Below, in pieces: positions 56,601-64,000 of a stretch of DNA of 64,000 nucleotides. The stretch covers positions 1,054,001 to 1,118,000 of the forward strand of contig NW_024468251.1 of assembly GCF_002104995.1 (NCBI RefSeq), in the 5' to 3' direction. Positions within the stretch are counted from its first letter, which is position 1, and each line of letters begins with the position of its first letter. The stretch comes from Linderina pennispora (taxonomy: Eukaryota > Kickxellomycota > Kickxellomycetes > Kickxellales > Kickxellaceae). The notes under the pieces were generated by a model, which was not told the origin of the DNA, made no database searches, and saw only the letters and a program-made list of their open reading frames with translations. The translations under genes and the position numbers were made by a program.

Positions 56601-56943
56601 GCGTGAGGTGCGTATGGATCTAGGCGCATATATCGGGCATGGAGTAGAAGTTCGACCAGTATAAACCCGCCATGGTGGCCACCACATTGTTGCAGCCAGC
56701 AATCCACCAATCAGACCAGCCCAGCGGTATTTCGACGGGCTTGAGAGCAAACGCATGCATTTTGAGGACCCGCTTGTCGCGTCGCAGGTCAGCGACGACA
56801 CAGCCTTTTACTCCTCCTTCCAACTCTGCAAAGCTAGCTCGACACACCCTCTTCTTATATTATTCCTCTTCTCTCTGCATCGCTGTTTCCAATTTATATA
56901 AGATTTTCAAGTTGCAAAGCAGGCGAGGAGAAATTCATTCACG
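56601..56943. other. Divergent promoter, 343 nt
   Basis: Between the small unknown gene and alpha-COP. TTATATAAG at 56894-56902 is 42-50 nt before the alpha-COP ATG. Nothing else recognised. Confidence 0.45.
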
Positions 56944-59900
56944 ATGCAGATGCTAACAAAGGTATGAGGTCCTGGATTGCGTCGCAGGAGCGGAGATGAT
57001 GCGAATGCACACCGTGTTCTAAACCTTAGCACACATATCTCTTGTAGTTTGAGACGAAGAGCAGCCGCGTCAAGGGCGTTGCGTTCCACCCGAAGCGCCC
57101 CTGGATTCTGGCTTCTCTGCACAATGGCAGCATTCAGCTGTGGGACTACCGAATGGGCACTCTGCTTGAGCGCTTCGAGGAGCACGAGGGACCGGTCCGT
57201 GGGATCTCGTTCCACCCGTCGCAGGAGCTGTTTGTATCCGGTGGTGACGACTACAAGGTCAAGGTGTGGAATTACCGGACCAGGCGCTGTCTGTTCACGC
57301 TGCAGGGCCACTTGGACTATGTGCGCACAGCGTACTTCCATCCCTGAGCAGCCGATGGATCATCACTGCGTCGGACGACCAGACGATCCGTATCTGGAAC
57401 TGGCAGTCGCGCCAGTGTATCGCGGTGCTGACGGGCCACAACCACTACGTCATGAGCGCCGAGTTCCACCCGACTGAGGACCTGGTCGTGTCGGCGTGCC
57501 TGGATCAGACAGTGCGTGTATGGGACATTTCGGGTCTGCGCCAGAAGAGCGCTGCTGGCGCGCAGCCAGTGATGATGGCCGATCCGCTGGCCTCGCAGCG
57601 CATGGGTGCCCAGGGCGATTTCTTCAACGCAACTGACGTCGTGGTCAAGTTTGTGCTTGAGGGCCACACTCGCGGTGTCAACTGGGCCACGTTCCATCCG
57701 ACCATGCCCCTGATTCTGTCGTGCGGCGACGACCGGCAGATCAAGATTTGGCGCATGAACGACTCGCGGGCCTGGGAAGTCGACACGTGCCGCGGACACT
57801 ACAACAACGTCAACTCGGCGCTGTTCCACCCCAAGCGCGAGTTCATCCTGTCGGACTCGGAGGACAAGACCATTCGCGTGTGGGACACAACCCGTCGCAC
57901 GCTGCTGGCCACATTCCGCCGCGAGCAAGACCGGTTCTGGTGCCTCACGGCGCACCCGGAGCTGAACCTGTTTGCTGCAGGCCACGACAACGGCCTGATT
58001 GTGTTCAAGCTCGAGCGCGAGCGCCCGGCTGCGGCTAGCCACCACAACAACCTGCTGTATGTGCGCGAATCGCAGATCCGCATCCACGACTTCGCCAACA
58101 ACAACGACGCGGCTATGATTGCCATTCGCTCGGCTCCCGCTGGGCAGTACCTCCCGCCGCCGCGCTCGATGAGCTTCAACCCGGCAGAGAAGGCTGTTCT
58201 CTTGACCAGCGATGCCTGACGGAGGCAGCTACGAGCTGTACAATCTGCCGCGCCAGTTCAACGGACAGCTCGCTGATGCCGGTCCAGGCGCGCCGTGGCA
58301 CCGGAACCAGTGCCATCTGGACGGGTCGCAACCGGTTTGCCGTGCTGGACAAGGCACAGCAGCAGATCCTGATCAAGGACCTGACGAACCAGACCACAAA
58401 GACTATCCAGCCGCCAGTTACCGTCGAGGCCATCTTCCCGGCCCCGGGATCGCAGATTCTGCTGGCCACTGCCACTTCGGTGGTGCTATACGACGTGCAG
58501 ACGCGCCAGATGCTGGGCGAGATCAGCGCAGCCCCGGTCAAATACGTTGTGTGGAGCAGCGATATGTCGTCGGTGGCACTGCTGTGCAAGCACACGATTA
58601 CGCTGGCCAACAAGCACCTTGAGCAGCTGTGCCAGGTACACGAGACTATCCGCATCAAGAGCGCGGTGTGGGACGACTCGGGTGTGCTGCTGTACACCAC
58701 GCTGAACCACATCAAGTTTGCACTGCCCCAGGGCGACACGGGCACCATCCGCACCATCGACAACCCGATCTACCTGGTTCGCGTCAAGGGCGGTGATGTG
58801 CACTGCCTCGACCGCGAGGGCAAGGTGCAGGTGATCAAGGTTGACCCGACCGAGTACCGGTTCAAGCTGGCGCTCGTGCACCGCAACTACGAGGAGGTGG
58901 TGGCCATTCATCCGCAACTCGAACCTGGTTGGCCAGTCCATCATTGCGTACCTGCAGCAGAAGGGCTACCCCGAGATTGCACTGCACTTTGTGCGCGATG
59001 ACACTGCCCGGTTTGAGCTTGCTCTGGAGTGCGGCAACATGGACATTGCCCTGGAGACAGCCAAAGCCATCTGACAAGCCGGCGTACTGGGACAAGTTCA
59101 GCCAGGAGGCCCTGCGGCGCGGCCACGTGCAGATGGTCGAGCTTGCTTACCAGCGCAACAAGGCGTACGACCGCCTGTCGTTCCTGTACAGCGTCACCGG
59201 CAACATCACCAAGCTGGGCAAGATGCAGAAGATCGCAGTCATGCGCAACGACCTGCAGTCCCGTCTGCAGAACGCGCTGTACCTGGGCGATGCCGAGGAA
59301 CGTGTGCGCGTGCTGCGTGAGTCGGGACAGCTGTCACTGGCGTATCTGACGGCCAAGACCCATGGCCTGGCTGAGGAGGCCGAGGCCATCCGCGAGGCGG
59401 CGGGTATCGATGAGGCCAGTATTACTGGCGTGCCGACAAAGTCCAGCCTGCTGCAGCCAGCCACTCCGATTTTGCCCGCAGCAGACCTTGACTGGCCGCA
59501 GCTGCGCGTCTCCAAGGGCATCTTTGACGGCAAGTTCAACTTTGGCGACAAGGGCGCAGCCGGCCCGCAGCCAGGCAAGTCGCGTGTTGCTGACCTGGCC
59601 ACCGCCGACGGCAACGATGTCGAGGAGGATGCCGGAGCCTGGGGCATTGATGAGGATGACGATGTCGCGGGCGATAGCCGCGCTGCTGCCGCTGCTGGCC
59701 GGTTTGATGACGAGGACCTGCTCGACGATGATGCCGAGGAGGGCTGGGGTCTGGAGGACGAGGGCGAGCTTGATGCGGAGCTGACCGCCGAGGCCACAGC
59801 AGCGGCGGCGGCTGACTTTGTGGCACCCCAGCCTGGCACCAGCGAGCTGGAGCAGTGGTCGCGTAACTCCCAGCTTGCGGCCGACCAGATCGCTGCTGGC

Positions 59901-60775
59901 AACTTTGAGCAGGCGATGAAGCTGCTGCGCGACCAGGTCGGCATTGTGTCGTTTGAGGCACTGAAGCCAGCGTTCCTGGAGATCTACTCTGCCTCGCGTG
60001 CGGTGCTGACCACAACGCCGTCGTCGGAGCCCATGCGTGTGCCGCTCCGGCGCAATGCAGGCCGAGGCCACGCAGGCATCGGAGTACCTGCCGGTGCAGA
60101 TCTACAGCCTGACGACGTCGCTGGAGCTCCTGCAGCAGGCGTATCGCGAGATGACTGCGGGCAAGTTTGAGGACGCACAGACCCTGTTCCGGCGCCTGCT
60201 GCTGTCGCTGATATTTGTTACTGTCGACTCGAGCGAGGATGCCAAGGAAGTCAAGGAGCTGCTGCAGATCTCGCGCGAGTACGTGCTGGCGTGCACTGTC
60301 GAGATGGAGCGCGCGGCGCTGGCCAAGCAAGAGGCGGGCGAGGAGAACGACACGCGGGTGGTGGAGCTGGCGGCGTACTTTACGCACTGCCAGATGCGCG
60401 CAGACCACGAGAAGCTGGCGCTGCGGTCGGCGATGAACATTGCCTACAAGGGCAAGTGCTTCATTGCCGCCGGAGAGTTTGCCCAGCGGCTGCTGGATCT
60501 GGTGCCGTCGCCAAAGATTGCTGATAGAGCACGCAAGATCATCGCTCTGTGCGACCGACAGAGCGTCAACACGCTGTCGATCGAGTACGATGCGCGCAAC
60601 CCATTCAGCCTGTGCGCAGCGTCCCACAAGCCGATCAACCGCGGCGACGCCTCAGTCGAATGCCCGTACTGCCAGGCTGTGTACACGCCCGAGTTCAACG
60701 GCAGCGTGTGCCAGGTGTGCCAGATTGCCGAGGTCGGAGCTCAAGCTACCGGACTTCCGTCTGCAGGCTGCGTAG
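56944..60775 (+). CDS. COP1: Coatomer subunit alpha (alpha-COP), two exons, seven frame changes
   Basis: Exon 1 is 56944-56961 (MQMLTK). The 86-nt intron 56962-57047 (gtatga...tgtag) precedes exon 2, which runs to 60775. The start [15 protein letters not shown] and WD repeats ([50 protein letters not shown]) are diagnostic. The middle contains the second propeller and helical solenoid ([46 protein letters not shown]). An acidic linker lies near 59600-59790. The C-terminal domain has [16 protein letters not shown] and [14 protein letters not shown]. Frame changes: one missing base near 57345, extra bases near 58213, 58285, 58915, 59072, 60045 and 60735; corrected length 1,246 residues. It coats COPI vesicles and binds KKXX cargo. 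Confidence 0.95.
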
Positions 60776-60855
60776 AGATATTTCGACCACTTTTCTTTCT
60801 CATCTTACAAACAAAATCCAACAGCTTCAGAATTTATTTGCCTCCAGCTCCTAGC

Positions 60856-62031
60856 CTAGAGCCTCTGGATGACGACGGCGCTGGCGCCGCCGCCGCCGTT
60901 GCAGATGGCGGCGCAGCCAAACTGGCCCGGCTTGAGCAGGTGGGTCAGCGTCACGATGATGCGCGAGCCCGACGATCCAATCGGGTGGCCCAGGGCGACG
61001 GCACCGCCAGCAACGTTGACGGTCTCGGGGTTCAGGCCGAGGATCTTCTCGTTGACACGAGCAACAACGCTGAAGGCCTCGTTGAACTCCCACAGCGCAA
61101 TGTCCTTGACAGCCAGACCCGCGCGCTCCAGCGCAATGGGCACGGCCAGCGACGGGGCAATGGTGAAGTCGATCGGGGCGGTGGCAGCATCGGCAAACGA
61201 CACAATGCGGGCCAGCGGCTTGACGCTGAGGTCCTTGGCGCGATCCGAGCTCATCAGCAGCAATGCGCTGGCGCCGTCGTTCAGCGTCGAGGCGTTGGCA
61301 GCCGTGACGGTCCCGTTCTTCTCAAAGACCGGGCGCAGGGCGGGGATCTTGTCGAAGCGCACATTGGTGAACTCCTCGTCGACCTCCACCAGCGTCTCGC
61401 CCTTGCGCGACTTGACGGCCACCGGAATGACCTCCTCCTTGAACACCCCGGCCTCCCACGCCTTTGCTGCGCGGCGGTACGACTCGATGGCGTGCTCGTC
61501 CTGCATCTCGCGGGTGATGTTGTGGCGACGAGCCGTGTTCTCAGCACAGTTTCCCATGTGGAAGTCGTTGTAGACGTCCCACAGCCCGTCCTTGATGATG
61601 CCGTCGTTCAGCTGCGTGTTGCCGTAGGCGTGCGCGCGCGGCGAGTAGAACGGCACATTGCTCATGCTCTCCATCCCGCCGGCCACCATTGCCGGCTGCA
61701 TGCCCAGCTGGATGTTCTGCGTGGCCATCATCACAGCCTTCATGCCGGATGCGCACACCTTGTTGATGGTCGTTGCCGGTGTCGACTCGGACAGACCGGC
61801 CTTGATCAGCGCCTGCGTGGCGGGCGCCTGGCCTTGGTTGGCCTGCAGGACGTTGCCCATGTAGACCTCCTTGACGTGGGCTGCGTCGACGTTGGCCTTC
61901 TGCAGTGCCCCGCGGATGGCGAAGGAGCCGAGATCAGAGGCATTGAACTTGCTGAGCGAGCCGCGGAAGCACCCGACAGGGGTGCGCACGGCGGAGGCGA
62001 TGACGACGTCGGCGAGCTTGCGAGTAGACAT
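60856..62031 (-). CDS. ERG10: Acetyl-CoA acetyltransferase (thiolase)
   Basis: 391 residues, intact. The nucleophilic Cys93 is in [11 protein letters not shown]; His349 in [11 protein letters not shown] and Cys377 in AAICNGGGG complete the thiolase active site. There is no N-terminal peroxisomal PTS2 or mitochondrial presequence and no C-terminal SKL, so it is probably the cytosolic enzyme making acetoacetyl-CoA for the mevalonate/sterol pathway. A TATA box lies about 105 nt upstream. The gene converges on alpha-COP with 80 nt between stop codons. A very long antisense frame (60037-62589) overlaps it and is not real. Confidence 0.95.
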   Translation of the reverse strand: MSTRKLADVVIASAVRTPVGCFRGSLSKFNASDLGSFAIRGALQKANVDAAHVKEVYMGNVLQANQGQAPATQALIKAGLSESTPATTINKVCASGMKAVMMATQNIQLGMQPAMVAGGMESMSNVPFYSPRAHAYGNTQLNDGIIKDGLWDVYNDFHMGNCAENTARRHNITREMQDEHAIESYRRAAKAWEAGVFKEEVIPVAVKSRKGETLVEVDEEFTNVRFDKIPALRPVFEKNGTVTAANASTLNDGASALLLMSSDRAKDLSVKPLARIVSFADAATAPIDFTIAPSLAVPIALERAGLAVKDIALWEFNEAFSVVARVNEKILGLNPETVNVAGGAVALGHPIGSSGSRIIVTLTHLLKPGQFGCAAICNGGGGASAVVIQRL

Positions 62032-62135
62032 TGTACAGTGCAGATAAAATGGATTGATAGGAGAGTACAGAGCGGGGGAGAGATAAGGTCAACAGGGCAG
62101 GAGCGTTATCGCCGTGCATGCCCCGTGGTCGGAGC

Positions 62136-62142
62136 ATTTATA
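62136..62142 (-). promoter_or_regulatory. TATA box of ERG10
   Basis: TATAAAT on the minus strand, about 105 nt before the ERG10 start codon. Confidence 0.55.
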
Positions 62143-62556
62143 CCACACGTGAAACGGCCAGGATGGCGGGTGGGAAAACCCGTTTGTAATCGTGGGAACG
62201 GAGCGCCATTCCTGGTCTGTGTGCTGGCTCAACTCGGCTCTCCATCGACGCTACAGTTCGGCCCCGTCTTGCGGCTGATATGCCGCTGGATATCGCCACA
62301 GGCTCGCAGGCACCACATGCGGGCACCACTGGCTGACCGCCCCGGGATCTGCCGCACCGGCGGTGATCTTGGGATTCGGCCGGCGTTCAGGAACGATGCG
62401 TGCTCAATGCTGGGGATCGAGCAGATCAGCAGTCCAGAGCACAGTAGATGCATGGGCACAACCAGGTCCGCAGTCGCACTCTGGCGGTTCTACCAGGAGG
62501 CCACGGTGGTCTTCTCTGTTGGCCTGGCCCAGTCTCCACCACCAGCCTGCAGGCTT

Positions 62557-62595
62557 GCATTGGGTGTTTGCATTGAGTGTTTGCATTGAGTGTTT
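62557..62595. repeat. Tandem 13-bp repeat, three copies
   Basis: gcattgrgtgttt at 62557-62569 (with g), 62570-62582 and 62583-62595 (with a), in non-coding sequence upstream of ERG10. Confidence 0.9.
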
Positions 62596-63392
62596 GCAGC
62601 CCCAGTTGCTGGCCACGAGATGAGACCGGCACTGGCACTGAACTAATCCTGCAATTAGGAACCAGCCAGCTGCTATGCTCAAAGGATGGCTATTTGCCAG
62701 AGGCGACAGCGTGCATGCGACAATGGCCTGCACATGCATGGAAGCCATCAGGCAATTGTGCGCGCAACAAAAACAGGTTGCTGCACTTGAATCGCTGTCA
62801 TAATTATGTATGTGTGCGGACATGCAGAAGGTGCGTTCTTTTCTGCCCCGGAGACACGACCTGCCTGCCTCTAATACATTCTGCATCATGGGCAGACACG
62901 CGGGCTGAACATTCAAAGGTGGTTTCTTCGGAGTTTGTGCTACTCGAAATACGTGTTAAATAAGCCCCTGGGCACGCTTGCACTGGGGCCGGTGGTTGTG
63001 GTGGCCGCGCCGATTGGGCAGCTGAGCACCTTGAGCTAAAAAGGGCTATTTCTCCCGCACCTCCAGTGTGCCTGTTCGGACTCTCTTCTGCTCTGCTTTT
63101 TTCCCCTGCCGCCTACCGACGCACTTTTTGCTCCTACGCTTGCTCCATACCCTCTCCTGCACAGTTATAGTACCAGCAGAACTCTGCAGCAAATCCTACC
63201 CGGGCCACACGCACACAACAAGAAACAAAAAAGACAAACAACTCGCTGCTATTTCCTTTTTTCGGGCCTTGTCAATCGAGCTAACCGCGCACCCGCCATC
63301 CTTTGCCTCTTCTTCTCTTGTCTTCTCGTCTGCCCTCTATTTCTTTTTTAACCCTTGCTGCTTTTCTCTTCTCTCGAAAACGTTTATTAAAA

Positions 63393-64000
63393 ATGGAGTT
63401 TTCTCAGCGCCCCGCACACCCGACTCTCCCCGGAGCCCATAGCTATATGGGCGTTCCCTCGGCGCACTACCAGCAGCACACTGCCGACCCCCAGCCGCTG
63501 TACTCGGCCTACGCCCAGCAGCAGCAGCAGCAGCGTCCTGGCTCAGCTGTGCCCGCGGCCGATGCCTACCCCGTTGCACCGCGTCGTCTGCCGTCGGTCT
63601 CAGAACTACTCACGCCTCAGGACGCAGCAAGCAGCAGCAGTGTTCAGGTAAAGTAGCCCTGCCGTGGTCACGCGATTTCTGCTAGCATTGTCACAGCACC
63701 TATGGCCTGTTTTACGCCAAGCGTGGAAAGTGCAGCTCGGTTCTGCCATATTTGACCTTTTTCTCACTGAAACTGGGCTCGTTCAAAACCCGCACGCTCC
63801 TCTAATTTGTTTCCATGAGCTAACCCGCACCGCCCATTGTCCTGCGGATGTTTTTGGAAATCCGTATATAAAGCCTGGCCGCCCGCCCCACCAACTCGCC
63901 CCTTTGTCTTCTGTTCTTTCTCCTCTACAAAGAGAATACTCATTTTTTGTTCGTTTCTGGCTTTTTTACGCTTAGGTGGCTGCACGCACGCAAAGAGACA
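63393..64000 (+). CDS. N-terminus of a disordered probable transcriptional regulator (3' partial)
   Basis: ATG at 63393 after a long CT-rich leader. Exon 1 (63393-63647, exactly 85 codons) encodes a Gln/Pro/Ala/Ser-rich peptide with a QQQQQQ run and RLPSVSELLTPQ, a wording common in the disordered N-termini of fungal DNA-binding proteins. No DNA-binding domain is in the window. A donor gtaaag at 63648 and a pyrimidine-rich acceptor cttag at 63975 define a possible 328-nt intron, longer than the others here. Exon 2 would continue VAARTQRD past the window edge. The intron contains a TATATAAAG element, so an alternative second promoter is also possible. Confidence 0.5.

Larger units (their letters stand above)
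62032..63392. other. Intergenic, 1.36 kb
   Basis: Divergent region between ERG10 (minus) and the terminal gene (plus). It holds the ERG10 TATA box, the 13-bp repeat at 62557-62595, and a long CT-rich stretch from about 63060 to 63390 that looks like the leader of the next gene. No coding gene recognised. Confidence 0.5.

Noticed and set aside
58200..58230. Programmed +1 frameshift at the TGA in alpha-COP
   Set aside because: Skipping the T of TGA would work here, but at other sites (ECT1, ATG9) conserved residues place the shift before the stop, so a general programmed mechanism is not supported.
60037..62589. An 850-codon open frame on the plus strand
   Set aside because: Its first part is the alpha-COP C-terminus; the rest is the antisense of ERG10, kept open by G/C-rich third positions. 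No family-like motif after 60735.

Overview
This is a eukaryotic, fungal window: about 30 densely packed protein genes, short GT-AG introns (about 75-155 nt), pyrimidine-rich leaders, occasional TATA boxes, and convergent gene pairs separated by under 110 nt. The gene content (yeast-like GPD1, ERG10, CBR1, ATG9 and RPN12, together with a long ELYS-type nucleoporin, a TMEM209-type nuclear-envelope protein, a two-MIT calpain and a scattered family of divergent LRR/F-box-like proteins) fits an early-diverging fungus. My best guess is Kickxellomycotina (Coemansia/Linderina-like); this is an inference from gene content and style, not a database match. No tRNA, rRNA, CRISPR or transposon was recognised.

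Layout. 1-13.8 kb: partial ELYS-like nucleoporin, TMEM209-like protein, SNU23 splicing factor, a PEX26-like tail-anchored protein, a PalB/RIM13 calpain and a disrupted LRR-like gene. 15.6-26.4 kb: two Ear1/Ssh4-like SPRY membrane adaptors flanking BCKDH E1-alpha, cytochrome b5 reductase and glycerol-3-phosphate dehydrogenase, then a gamma-glutamyltransferase-like enzyme. 27.5-34.3 kb: bestrophin, a disordered unknown protein, ATG9, and ECT1 for phosphatidylethanolamine synthesis. 34.6-45.2 kb: APC1, an AVO2-like ankyrin protein, a CBP6-like mitochondrial factor, CUE3/ASCC2, a monothiol glutaredoxin and RPN12. 45.5-52.4 kb: two LRR-like genes around an M3 oligopeptidase. 52.5-64 kb: a tandem pair of double-hotdog thioesterase-like genes, an Ohr/OsmC protein, a small unknown gene, alpha-COP, ERG10 and the first exon of a disordered probable regulator.

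The main technical message is that about 18 of the 30 genes are broken by single-base frameshifts. Almost all have the sign of one extra base. They are clustered in blocks (about 1-13.5, 32-43.6 and 50.3-60.8 kb) and are absent from the blocks between. Conserved genes that cannot all be pseudogenes (alpha-COP, APC1, ATG9, ECT1) are affected, and removing the extra bases restores family-sized reading frames. I read this as uneven base-level assembly accuracy. Spans given below cover the whole gene and list the frame changes.

I did not find a convincing undescribed system. The most interesting biological observations are the double-hotdog tandem pair, the inverted pair of SPRY/PPxY adaptors with the PPxY motif at the identical residue number, and the divergent LRR/F-box-like family.
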